A stretch of 64,000 bases of DNA from Sequoia sempervirens (lineage: Eukaryota; Streptophyta; Pinopsida; Cupressales; Cupressaceae): the NCBI GenBank assembly GCA_007258455.2, contig VDFB02270651.1:701588217-701652216 (forward strand), read 5' to 3'. The position numbers and the translations under genes were made by a program. Below the pieces are notes generated by a model. It saw only the letters and a program-made list of their open reading frames with translations. It did not search any database and had not been told where the DNA came from. How positions within the stretch are numbered: position 1 is the first letter of the stretch; every line of letters begins with the position of its first letter. Of the stretch, positions 49,073-60,023 are shown piece by piece.

Positions 49073-50463
49073 CTTCCCCCTTGCAAGAATCCATTCGAAA
49101 AATTGATATCGAGGTAGATAGAGAAAGACCGTTATAAAACCAAATCCAATTCATATTTTCATGTTGCTTCAATGGTTCCTCCAATGTCACTGTCTTCTCA
49201 AGCTATAGCTGAGGCGAGAAAAAAGCAACTGGAACCCATTATCTAAGCAGTTATGAGAGCAAGATTCACATGGTGAATGCCACAGTCTGAAGTGTCAATT
49301 ATTTAAATTGAAATTAGAAAGATTTCCACCCCCTTTGGTGATATCCAAGGCTCAAGAAGGTTTACACGTAGATGGACTACTATTTTATTTTGCCACTTCT
49401 CAACTATACACCGTGGCTTTTACCATTCAAAAGAACATTTAAACAAGCATTAATATTTCAATATGTGCCACCTCAAGTTAAGTTCCATGACTTATTATAG
49501 CTTGACAACATTTGAATTATGTTGGAACTCTTTCCATTCCTAATATTCAAGCTCGTGGCCTTTATGGCCTTACTAATATTTGAAATACCATTAAGCTTTT
49601 GCCACCTTCATATTGTTGGTTGTCGCTAAAAAAAATCCATTTTGTTATTTAAAAATAAACACTTATAAATGACAAATCATTTTGAAATATAAAGTTGGGA
49701 ACACAATCTTACACGATCGATGACATTGATCTTTTTGTCGTCTCTCGGGAATATTCACCCCATAAAATGAACTCATGGATGATAATCAGAATGACTTCCT
49801 CAACTTATTAAGCCAATTCAAACTATTATAAAAAATATAGAAAATAATGAACAACCAATTACACAATTGAGGTCACAACATAAAATCGTTTACGACATAA
49901 GAAGCGACATGTTTGACAGAAAGTTGTCTCATTCGCAAAACAACTAATCTTCAACCTTGACGATGTTATTATAAAAAAATGACTAGGTTTGATGTTAAAA
50001 AACTTGAAATGGACTTTAAATGACATCAACAACATGTCGAGTCAAGAATTAAACTTAGACCAAAAGGGTCGAGTATCACCTACTTGGCTCAAATAGGCTC
50101 ACCAATTTTCACCAACACTAGACCTAAGATGGTGACAACCTATTATTTTCCTTGTATCTATACCCTTATCTTTGATGATGCTCTCCCTCCCTTTGTCAGA
50201 GGGGTAGAAACCTGTTCCTTAAATGCAACTTGCAATCACCAACTAGAGATTAGTGTATTAATAATCATTTCATAATCCTCATGAAATCATCACATATTGA
50301 CAACTTTTAAACACGTCAATTTTAGTCAAATAAATGTAACTCATGCAAACATTTATTTTTCAAATTTGTTTTCCTAAACATCAAATCATTGAATCATGTG
50401 TAATCATCTACTAATTACTTCAAAAGTAAAAATTAAAGCATAGTTAAAGTTAGGGGTGTAACA
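49073..50463. other. noncoding part of the 4.2-kb element, right side
   Basis: No supported gene. The first 200 bases could hold further diverged carrier sequence, but I could not read it. Confidence 0.4.
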
Positions 50464-53041
50464 AGCAATAACCCTTATCTTTCACGACATGATCCACAAA
50501 ATAGTTGAAGATTATGTGGATGATATTTTGGAAAAATCAAAGAAGAGAAGTGAGCACATACAAGTCCTAGGACCTATCTTTGACAAACTTGAAGAATACA
50601 AGGTACAACTTAATCCAAAAGAGTGTGTGTTCAGGGTCACATCAAGGAAACTTCTTGGCTTTATCATTTCACAAAGAGGGATAGAAATTGATCCAACAAA
50701 GGTAAAATCCATCCTAGACATGGAACCACCACAAACATTGAAACAAATGAGACGATTACAAGGAAGGTTGTAGTCCAACAAAAGGTTCATAGCCCAACTA
50801 TCAGATAAGATTAATCCACTTTTACATCTTCTCCATAAAGGGATAACTTACAAACAAGCCACTGATCTCAACAACACCAAAAACATTAGGAGCTCTTTTA
50901 GCACAACACGATGAAAACAGAAAGGAAAGAGCCATATACAACATCAAAAAAACCTTGGTAGGATATGAGATGAACTATTCACCCATTGAGAAAGCATGAC
51001 TAGAAGTAGTTTTCGCTTCACAAAATTTTAGGCATTACATGTTGTCACACAAAATTAAGCTCATCACAAAGATTGATCCATTAAAATATCTGTTATCCAA
51101 AGCAACCCTCACAGGACGAATGGCTAAATGGGTAATGATCTTGACAGAGTTTGAAATAGAGTATGTGGAGCACAAGGAAATCAAAGGACAAGTAATCACA
51201 AACCAGCTAACAGAAGCACTCATCTATGATGAGAACCCTTTAATATCCGAGTTCCCTGACGAATCAATGTTCCTTATTAATCTCATAGCTCAGTGGGAGA
51301 TGTACTTTGATGGATCATTCACCCAACATGGATGAGGAGTAGGCATTCTTTTCATCACCCCCCAAGGTGATTGCATTCCAAAATATTACAGGCTATCATT
51401 CCCATGTACCAATAACATTGCTAAGTATGAAGCATTGCTCATAGGTCTCAGGATAGTAGTTTAGTGGAAAGTACAAAATATGAAAGTCTATGGAGACTCA
51501 CAACTGGTTATCAACCAAGTCAATGATGACTATCAAACTAAAGATGACAAGCTCACTCCTTACAATAAGATGGTGGAGAATCTCAAAGATCTTTTTATAG
51601 ACATAACTTTTGAATAAATTCCTCGCATGAACAATAGAGCAGTCAACACCATGGCAACAATTGGATCATTACTAGACATGTCGAACAACATCCTCCAATG
51701 TGAATTCTTGGTAGAAGCTTCTCATACCAAATTTCAAAATCCCTAAATTTGAATTCGCGTGTGTCATTGTTGGTCCTGGATCCCCGTGGTACCATGACAT
51801 CTTTACTTACCTTAATAGAGGAACCCTTCCACCAGATATCACCCCGAACCTTAAAAGACCTTTGTCAACAAGGCATCCCAATTTGTGATCCTAGGTGACA
51901 CCCTTTATCATCGAAGCATTGAAGGGACATTACTACGATGTATTAACCAAGAGGAAGCCTTAACTACTTTAACATAAGTACATGATGGAATATGTAGGTC
52001 CCATTCTAGTGGTATGACATTAGCTAAAAAACTGTTGAGGATAGGTTACTATTGGCCAACCATGGAAAAAGAACCTCATCAGTATGTGCGGAATTGCATC
52101 CAGTGCCAACAACATGGGGATATGATTCATTCTCCAACTCATGAGTTGCAACTAATGATTACACCATGGCCTTTTTCGTAATGAGGACTTGACCTCATAG
52201 GAAAAATCACTCCAACCTCATCCAATGGCCATAAGTTTATCATAACTGCCACTAAGTACTTTACTAAGTGGGTTGAAGCCATTCCTATGACCTACATAAT
52301 GGGGAAGCAAATAGCCAAGTTTATCTTGAATTACCTAATTTTCCGTTATGGTGTACCACAAACCCTCATCTCAAACAACATGAAACCATTCAAGAATCAT
52401 GATGTGAAAGAGTTGTGCCAAAGATTCAATATCTAACACTGATTCTCTACCCCATACTATCCCCAAGGAAATGGCCAAGCATAAGCAACAAACAAAACTA
52501 TCTTGAAAATCCTAAAGAAAATAGTTAACGAAGCTGGTCATGATTGGAATCTGTAGCTAAATCCCACTCTTTGGGCTTATCGAACCAGTATCTACACACC
52601 TATAGGTACAAGCCCTTTCTCCTTGGTCTATGCATCAAAATCCATCTTGCCTATTTAGGTTGAGCTCCCATCATTGTGAGTATCATTGAAGAATATGATA
52701 ACTAAGGAAGAATACAGTGTGTCTTGATTGAATGAGCTAGAATTCCTGGATGAACGTTCTTAATGCCCTTAATCACTTGCAAGTATATCAAAATTGACTA
52801 AAACGAAGCTATAACAAGAGAATCAAATGTTGGTAATTCCAGGTAAGTGATCTTGTCTTAAAGAAAAATTAGAAGAACCTTCTAGATCAAGACAACAAAG
52901 GAAAGTTTGAGCCTAACTAGTTGGGTCCCTTTGTCATCACAACAAGCTATGGATCAAGAGCATACCATCTGTCAACCCCTAAAGGTGGAACCTTGCAAGA
53001 ACCCATCAATAACTTGCATCTCAAAAAATTTTATGCCTAAA
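50464..53041 (+). pseudogene. Tat-2 RT C-terminus, RNase H, archaeal-type RNase H and integrase (broken)
   Basis: Resumes at AITLIFHDMIHKIVEDYVDD with the catalytic YVDD near 50510. RNase H remnants follow (KLITKIDPLKYLLSKATLTG, 51054). The archaeal-type RNase H reads QWEMYFDGSFTQHG (51290) and YGDSQLVINQVNDDY (51490). Integrase reads CIQCQQHGDMIHSPTHELQL, NGHKFIITATKYFTKWVEAI, STPYYPQGNGQA and WAYRTSIYTPIGTSPFSLVY. The C-terminus reads GPFVITTSYGSRAYHLSTPK and ends at about 53041. Many nonsense codons are present, some replacing Trp (after EPN, near 52919) and some Gln, plus frame changes. Non-functional. Confidence 0.85.
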
Positions 53042-53141
53042 CATGAAGGGTGTAAATACAAAAAAAAAAATCAAAAAATGATCAAAATCCAAAAAAAATG
53101 AGAAAAAGGATTGAAAAAAGTAAATAAAAAATTCGTCCTCT

Positions 53142-53205
53142 AGTGAAAACCACTTCGGTGGCACTTTGGGCAAGTACCTTGGTGAAAACCTAACAAAGAG
53201 GTGCC
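53142..53205 (+). other. two copies of GTGAAAACC hairpin after Tat-2 pol
   Basis: 53142-53165: outer AGTG/CACT, inner CCAC-TTCG-GTGG, a C(UUCG)G tetraloop hairpin. 53181-53205: outer GGTG/TGCC (two G-U pairs), inner CCT/AGG. They lie 100-165 bases after the pol stop, as in Tat-1. Confidence 0.65.
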
Positions 53206-53464
53206 TTGTGTAAATAAAGCATCTCCATCTATTCTTTGGCTCTTTTGGCCTATCATTCTTTGCATCGCCATTCATCCCTCATCTGCTTCCTTATCATGGC
53301 TTGTCACTATAAGATATCATGAACTCTTTATCACTATTTGGCATATTCTCAAGGTCATTTTGTCCTACCTTTATTGAAGTAGACTAACACATTTACACTG
53401 GGGGCATTTCGTTATGCGTCACTATAAGGTTCTTGTATATCTTGAGGTCATGGGACATCTTATC

Positions 53465-54190
53465 ATAAAACACCAAAAACATTCATAAAATATTATCAGA
53501 AAACACCAAAAACATTCATAAAATATTATCCAAAAAATCCAAAAATAGTCAAAAAATTGTAAAGGCTAAAAAAGAAAAACATTCATAAAACATCAAAATC
53601 CCTAAAAAGGTTGAAAATTGAAAATCCAAAAAAAATCTCTTGTCGAACTACGGGTCTCTGAGCTTGAACATAGGCAAGGCCATCATTAATGTGCCCCTGA
53701 GACACCCTAGGTCAGTCCTTAGCAATCTGTTGTAATTAGCTGTCGTTTCTCATCTGTTCAAATTCTCTGTCTTGTAAATGGTTCAAGTCAATTGAACTAC
53801 GTGGTCTCTGTGTGTATAACGTAGACAAGGCTAATCTTTGATCAACCCCCAAGGCCCCTAGGATAGGTCTCTTAGGTTAGGTTCTTGGTTGAAACTCCAA
53901 ATATCCCCAAAATCCCAAAACATTCAAATATTCAAAAAAACCAAAAACATCATCAAAATATCTATTCGAAAATCACAAAAACATCCAAATATTTAGAAAA
54001 CACAAAAAACATTTGAAAATAGAAAATCCAAAAACAATAAAAAAAGACCTAAAAAGCCTCAAAACATTTAGAAAACCCTAAATAGCCTCAGAAAATAAAA
54101 AAATCCTAAACATTCATATAAACATTCAAAAAGACCAAAAACAACCTCAAAACATTGAAATATTCCAAAAAATCCAAAACCCATCCATCC
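53465..54190 (+). repeat. A-rich repeats based on CCAAAAACATTCA
   Basis: Words such as CACCAAAAACATTCATAAAA are repeated many times, including one exact 30-40 base direct repeat at 53468-53530. Low complexity and noncoding. The GACCTAGG-type block at 53640-53890 is embedded in it. Confidence 0.7.
53640..53890 (+). repeat. two ~150-bp tandem units shared with Tat-1 3' region
   Basis: CGAACTACGGGTCTCTG and TGAACTACGTGGTCTCTG head two units containing A(G/C)GCAAGGC..AT and CCTAGG.....GGTC blocks. Reverse-complement relatives are at 290-645, so both lie in sense orientation in their elements. Confidence 0.6.
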
Positions 54191-55057
54191 CATCTCGCTT
54201 TCACCCGCAATAAACTTTCACCCATAATAAATCAATCGTCACCTTCACCCTTTGGTGAAACAAGTAGAAATCAAACATAACAAATCGTAAAGTGCAAACC
54301 CAAACATCAAATTCTAAAGTCTAAATCATAGGCAAATGCATCAGTGAAGTTTATAGCAATGGCTCATCTTAGCATCATTGTCCTAACATCAAACAACCCT
54401 CTGATCAACATGTCCTAGGATGTATCCTTCTTGCGATGGACATCAGTATCAAATATCACTTTAAGCTAAACTTAAACTAGGCAGGAGCTATAGATAACAC
54501 TGATTGTTTATCTTTGATCTTTTCTTATGGTTTATCTTAATCTCCCATTCTAAGGACCTCTCGATGATGTCTATCAAAATGATTTAGAGAGAAAGGAATG
54601 GGGCATCGATCATTATCTTTCATTTTCTATGCTTGTGGATACTCTTGTAAAATAATCTTGGCACATACTTGCTTAGTTGTGTGTAGGAAGGTCGTTTGGA
54701 GTATGTTTTTGACTATTGCATATGCTTTGGTCCCATATGTTCTAAGCTTCTAACTTACATTCCAACGACGTTTCCATATCTCAAGATGTGAACAAGAATT
54801 GTCCTATTTTCTTGCCAAGTCAAAGTCCATTACACTAGATACAATGCCATCCTGGTTATCAATGCCTTGATGCATCGTATCTATGTGTTATATCAAACAA
54901 TAAGGAACGAAAAAAAATCCCAATCTCGAAGTGTGAGCACCCATCCTGCATTTTGCATCATCTTGCCACCATCTCTAACAAAGTCTTGATGGATCATGGA
55001 CTTGTTTGATCTTTTGAAGCAATCATCATCAACAATGGTTATTCATTGTTTATTCTT
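54191..55057 (+). other. Tat-2 3' region without recognised gene
   Basis: Starts with a short direct repeat TTTCACCC.CAATAAACTTTC. The rest could include the degraded continuation of the antisense PMD frame, but no motif was read. Confidence 0.4.
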
Positions 55058-55399
55058 CTATCTTCTCTCCACGCTAACCTCAAGACATGCATTGAACTTG
55101 GCATCGGTGTCGTAAATCATATGCTCACTGTGGATAGGAAAACACAATATCCACCACACATCCTCCAAGGTAATTGTTGCCTTGCTTGTTAGAAGGTGGA
55201 AGGACAAGGTCTCACTGTGCCATCTCTCACACAAAGCTATCATCATAGTCAAATGGGTCCTAATAACAGGTGTGTATGCAATGTACCACAATTCAATCTC
55301 TCCCAGATGCTCTTGGTGCAACTCTGAAAGATCACCTAATCTCTTGAGAACTATGGGCTTGTGCTTCCTCAACATCAATGGTGGGAAGACCTCTTGCAC
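55058..55399 (-). pseudogene. Plant Mobile Domain (PMD, MAIN/MAIL-like) fragment, antisense in Tat-2
   Basis: The minus-strand frame reads VLKRLGDLSELHQEHL, LTMMIALCERWHSETLSFHL and TSKATITLEDVWWILCFPIH. This is the PMD core pattern ALxERWxxETxTFHLxxGExTITLEDVxxLLGLP. The frame ends VERR-stop at 55058. It lies between pol and the 3' LTR, opposite to gag-pol. PMD proteins of the MAIN/MAIL1 group act in silencing and development, and PMD copies are known in Tat-type retrotransposons. The fragment of 113 residues is shorter than the domain. Family assignment is from memory of the motif. Confidence 0.7.
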
Positions 55400-56315
55400 C
55401 TACAAAGTGCACGACGTCAGGAAATCATCAAAATTTGAAGTTATTTGGAATTTTTGGCTCAAAAATCACAATATCTTCGCTATATTCAAAATTCAAATAG
55501 CGATGATCGATGCATTTCAAATTTTGAATTGCAAAATGTGTCACTAGACAAGCTGGCATCACGATTTGTCTTCTAGACTAACCTAACCCTAACTTTTAAA
55601 TCGGCAAGTGCATCACCGGATAAGCTCACGTCGCCATTTAAAATTTGAAACCCTGATTTCAAATTGAAAGAAGCGTTGCCATATACATATGCATCACTAT
55701 ATATCATTTGGGTGTCGCTATATAGCGATGCTGCCAAAATTCAAACTCTAACGCCTAATAAATGCATCAAAATTTCAAATTTCAAATTAGGTTTTGAATC
55801 ATATATCCGTGGTCCTATGCCTGGAAGCTGCTAAAAATCTCGAATTCGATCAAAGATGTGTTGGGGAAGCTCACAACGTGCCATTTCGTTGAAGGGTTAG
55901 AGCTCAAATCACAATAATTCCTTAAGTGTGAATGCACAAATGAATTGAAAATGACCCCTCTTGGCCTATTTAAGCTAGAAAATTAGGGATTTTTTCCCCT
56001 AATTTAACCTTAATAATGGGGTTTATTATCATCTTCACCAAAATTTGAACCTAATTTTGCATCATTTTTTGCATTTTTGGCATTATTCTTGCATCTCAGA
56101 CCCTTTTTGAACCCTTGTTCAACTTTTGAACCTTTATTGAGAAATCAACCCAAAATTCAAAATTTTCGCCTACTTTCTCGAGGGGTAGGGAGTCAGTTTT
56201 ATCCTTCCATTGGGGCATCTAAAAAATTATAATTTTTTTATTTATCTTTATTTCGGCAACATTTTTAATCTGAAAAGCGTTGTTCTTTGAACCGAAGCAA
56301 CATGTGCCTCACTTC
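55400..56315 (+). other. Tat-2 3' region before the polypurine tract
   Basis: Noncoding. Contains GCATCAC/GCGTTGCC/GTCGCT words related to the leader cluster, and the 14-bp palindrome TCGCTATATAGCGA at 55715-55728. Confidence 0.5.
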
Positions 56316-56329
56316 AAAGAGGGGAAAAA
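56316..56329 (+). other. polypurine tract of Tat-2
   Basis: AAAGAGGGGAAAAA directly precedes the 3' LTR start TGTAGACACTG. Confidence 0.9.
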
Positions 56330-57413
56330 TGTAGACACTGAAAAATGTCCTAAGCTATGTCATATATTCAAAACAAATTTACTAACATCATTTCCTCTTT
56401 AATCCATCCTATTTTCACTTAATTGATTTAATTAGCCTAGCTAATTAATTAATTGCACCATTTTCATCTATTTGTCCTAATTAATTTAACTGGGTTAATT
56501 AATCTCTTTTTTCACTAACACTTCATCTCATTAAATTAAATAAATCAAGATATTTAATTTAATCTCCTAAGTCATCTCATTTAATTAAATAACCCTAAGT
56601 TATTTAATTAAATATCATTTCACCCCTCCCCTATTTATTAAATCATCTAATTTAATAAATATCTCTTAAATCTTCTAAATTCCCTAATTGCATAAATTAA
56701 ACCTTTTTTAATTAGCAATTAAAATAATTTTCCTCTAAACAAAGGGAATATTCCCATGGAATATTCTTTATCCTTTTTTGCACAATTAAAACTTTGTTTT
56801 AATTTGTAAATTACCTTTTTTCTCAACCAAAAGGAATATTCTCTCTCCTCCAATCAACTCACTTGGCTTCCTCAACAAGCTAAAACTTCAACCTCTTAAG
56901 CAAGTTACCTTTGACTTGTGTGAGCAAGTCAAAAGTGTGTTTGTTTGAGGCAAGTGCGAGCCCTTGAATAACTTTCATCATGTATTCTCATCCATTGATG
57001 AGAATCCATGATCCATGCTTCTCATCCCCTTTATCTTGAACTGTTGATTAAGCTTTTTGATCTCAACCTTCCATTCCTCATTTGCTCTCCTATACATAGA
57101 TCACTATTTGGAGACAAATGGATCCATCTTTTATTGTAAACTTATGCTGTTGAATTCACTCACATACACACTCATCATTTACTCACTATTTAGCTTGCTT
57201 TTGTTCATTTTAATTGCATAATAGCTTAGAGCATCCATTAATGGCTTCCATGCATCCATCTTAGTTTGTAAATAAATTAGGGTTTTCATCTTTTAGCATA
57301 ATTTTAGCTTAGATTAAATTATAAATTGCATAATTAGATCATTTGTGCATAAAATCATGGTAACTTAGCTTGCATCATGTTCATTTTAGCATAAATTAGG
57401 TTTTCACACATCA
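56330..57413 (+). repeat. 3' LTR of Tat-2 (1084 bp)
   Basis: TGTAGACACTG to TTTTCACACATCA; pair of 11880-12963. Confidence 0.9.
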
Positions 57414-57716
57414 AACACTATGGTTTCATCAATTCTCTTCCTTAGAATTGACTGAAACAAGCTCACTAATCACGAGATTGGGAAAGATTCATCGTTCCAC
57501 ATTAACACGACACCAATTCCACAACAAGATAAGTTTTAGATGGATTAGAATAGATGTTTTGAAAGCTTTCATGATTTAGCATGTTGGGTTTTGATGAAAT
57601 GTTTAATTTCAATTCTGTTTGATTGATCTTATTGAGATTCGAGTATTGGTGGTTCTGTTATGCTTTGATTCTTCATGGATCAAACGTAATTCAACCCATA
57701 TTAGTATTTTCACATC
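57414..57716 (+). other. unassigned 300 bases after the Tat-2 3' LTR
   Basis: Does not read as copia Gag in the frames tried. It ends TTTTCACATCA, resembling the LTR terminus TTTTCACACATCA. It may be an LTR extension lost from the 5' copy, or a degraded part of copia B. Confidence 0.35.
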
Positions 57717-58464
57717 ATAAGAACAAGCCACATAAAGAATCTTAATCCTCTCTCCCAAAAGGGGAATCATCTAAGAAGGAGAAGCCTACATGTGCATATT
57801 GCAAGAAATCAGGGCATGATGAACACCAAAGTTATTCAAAATAGATTTATGAGTTGAAGCATCTTCTTAAGAAGCATTAATATAATTCTTCTTCATCATC
57901 AAAGGGTTCATCATCTTCTTCTTCATAAAATTTTGATAAAATCAAGGGGCAAGCACTTGTTGTTGTTGCAAATTCTAAGTCAGAGAGGTGGATACTTGAT
58001 TTAGGAGCCTCATATCACATGGCTTCATCAAAGAGTTTGTTCTCTTCATTTGAGACTTGTTCTTCACCACACATCTTGATTAAAAACAACACACATATGC
58101 ATGTTTGTGGGAAGGGATCTATTGAAATGGATGACAAAAAGTTCAATGATGTTCTTTGTGTGCCTTCCAATATCCTTTCTATCTATCAAATCACACATGG
58201 TGGAGTAGGAAAGAGTGTTGAGTTCACACCAAATTCTATCATAATCAAGGATTCTTACAACAGAGATACAGTTGTAGTTGGGGAGGTTGATCACCAATCT
58301 CGAGTCTACACCTTCTCACATTTTTCTCCTACTATTGATTCAATAGATGTTCACATTGAGGCATCTTGTGTGGACAATTTTGAGGAGATTCAATATAGTC
58401 ATTTGAATCTTGTTATTGCTTCATTCACTAAGGATTTGATGACATGTGTTGATATTCCATCTCC
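57717..58464 (+). pseudogene. copia B Gag zinc knuckle, protease and pre-integrase region (broken)
   Basis: A Lys-rich Gag tail leads to CAYCKKSGHDEHQSYS near 57800, a knuckle with C-X2-C-X4-H whose last Cys is replaced. Then RWILDLGASYHMASS near 57990, where DSG has become DLG (a TCA-to-TTA type change). KFNDVLCVPSNILSIYQITH and VDHQSRVYTFSHFSP follow. The frame is open from 58019 to 58492, ending within the junction to copia C. It corresponds to the copia A remnant at 8538-9211. Confidence 0.8.
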
Positions 58465-59699
58465 TATTGGAAACACAAGGGCAAACAACTGAGAGGGGGG
58501 TGAATCAATTGTAACATAAATTTAAACTTATTAAACACATTAACCTTATTCTTATATTTGATAAATAAACATGAAAGCATAAACCATCACCACATTAGAA
58601 ACACACATAACACCAAGATTTTTTTATGTGGAAACCCTATTAGGGGAAAAGCCATGGTGGAGGTCAGTCCACAAGATTATAGCCTATTAAAAGCATAAAG
58701 AAGAAAATGGGGAATGCATATGCATTCAAGTACACTTCCTAGAGCTCACTGCTCAATTACAACAAGGCTTACTTCCCAAAGGAAGACACACTGTCTTACA
58801 AAACATTCGAATTACATCCACAAGATTTTGAACTGAGAAAATAGCATCTGCTAATGATTGATTATAGTTCCAGTTAAGCACATGAACACTTCTCACTCTT
58901 CTTCACACTTTACTTCTTCCTTTGAATGATTAGAACATTATTCACACACAATACTTGTACATTTCTCATACACACACCTTCAAATGGTAGAAACAATTGC
59001 TCATATATATATCCACAACTAGGAATTACATCAACTCCATGTCGGATTCAACAAAATAATAAAACATGTACAAACTGTCAGCCCAATCCATAAAAAATTT
59101 ACAATGCAAATCAACCAATGTCATCCACAACATAGTGAAGACCCAAAACAACATCCTCAAACATGAAACACCTCAAACAATTATTCCTTAAAGATCCGCA
59201 ACATGCTACAATCACCCTGTCGTCCATGAACATGAAAAACATGAACACACAAAAGAAAATCATCAATCACGAGCACAACGATCAATGAAAATGTGCAACA
59301 TAGATTGAGAATGATCTAGAAACATCCATGAGCATCATGAATCAGCACAAAAGCATCCACAACAAATCAACTTACTAGAATCACATCATCTTCTTTCAGG
59401 AACACTGACTGAAGCAACAAAATAACTATCAGAACACAAATACTCATAACTCGATCAAATCTTCATGTAGATCTCTAAAAATTAACATGGATAAACTAGA
59501 TATACTAAAAAACAAACCCTTTAATCCACAACTTCTGATCATTAACATACTGAGCTTGCCACCATGATGAACTTCACTTCATCACTGACAAACTGCAACT
59601 TGTTTTATTACAATTTTCTCAATATCCTCAACATATATAGCCTCTAATGTCTTTAAGGCCAATAGTGTTGACATCAATGACAACCACATATCAATAACA
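58465..59699 (-). repeat. 3' LTR of copia C
   Basis: On the minus strand it starts TGTTATTGATATGTGG near 59699, after AAAGGGGGAGA. It ends around CCTTGTGTTTCCA near 58467, after CACCCCCCTCTCAG. The ends are approximate because the other LTR is not available. Confidence 0.6.
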
Positions 59700-59707
59700 T
59701 CCAAAAA

Positions 59708-59950
59708 TCTCCCCCTTTGGCATTGATGGCAACACATGATGTGAAAAACACCATCAACGCAACTTTCTCTTAGCACCTTCTCCCCCTTAGGTTTTGACTC
59801 TTTTCTCCTTAACTCTTTCATATGACTCTTCTCCCCACAAAATTTTTCACATGAATCTTCTCCCCCTTTGACATCAATGACAAAGATAAATTATCTTTCT
59901 CCACACAAGCTCTGAACCACATTTCTAAACATCTGACTACTCCCCCTGAG
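59708..59950 (-). other. polypurine tract and three further GGGGGA copies of copia C
   Basis: AAAGGGGGAGA at 59708-59718 is next to the LTR. Related tracts are at 59780-59789, 59860-59869 and 59940-59948. Multiple polypurine tracts are a known trait of Sirevirus-type elements. Confidence 0.7.
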
Positions 59951-60023
59951 TAGTAGCCACCACAACATCAATTTGGATCAAGATAGACTATGAAATGCAC
60001 ATACTGATGCAAATGAATACATC

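Larger units (their letters stand above)
46219..50463 (-). mobile_element. 4.2-kb LTR-type element without pol, carrying a host gene fragment
   Basis: Interrupts the RT codons for TYQRAIT: AGAAA at 46214-46218 and AGCAA at 50464-50468 are a 5-bp duplication with one change. Ends TGTAAAATCCCT and AGGGGTGTAACA are imperfect inverted repeats. No RT, gag or second LTR copy was found, so it may be a large non-autonomous element. A fragment of a mitochondrial phosphate carrier lies inside on the minus strand. The orientation is inferred from the TGTTACACCCC start on that strand. Confidence 0.7.
11880..57413 (+). mobile_element. Tat-lineage Ty3/gypsy retrotransposon (Tat-2), multiply interrupted
   Basis: Matching 1084-bp LTRs at 11880-12963 and 56330-57413 bound gag (17950-19683 and 42567-43630), protease (43975-44496), RT to integrase (44497-46218 and 50464-53041) and a long 3' region with an antisense PMD fragment. 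Flanks are AAAAC on the left and AACAC on the right, a possible 5-bp duplication with one mismatch. Removing the three inner insertions (about 1.8, 22.9 and 4.2 kb) leaves about 16.6 kb, large but normal for Tat elements. No TGG-type PBS was found after the 5' LTR. Confidence 0.85.
9251..58464 (+). mobile_element. Ty1/copia element (copia B), split by Tat-2 and truncated by copia C
   Basis: LTR 9251-9657, PBS 9658-9669, leader, gag from 11199, then Tat-2 from 11880. Copia B resumes near 57717 with a CCHC zinc knuckle and protease, and is cut at about 58465 by the LTR of copia C. The part seen after removing inserts is about 3.4 kb. RT, RNase H and the 3' LTR are not in the window. Confidence 0.75.
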
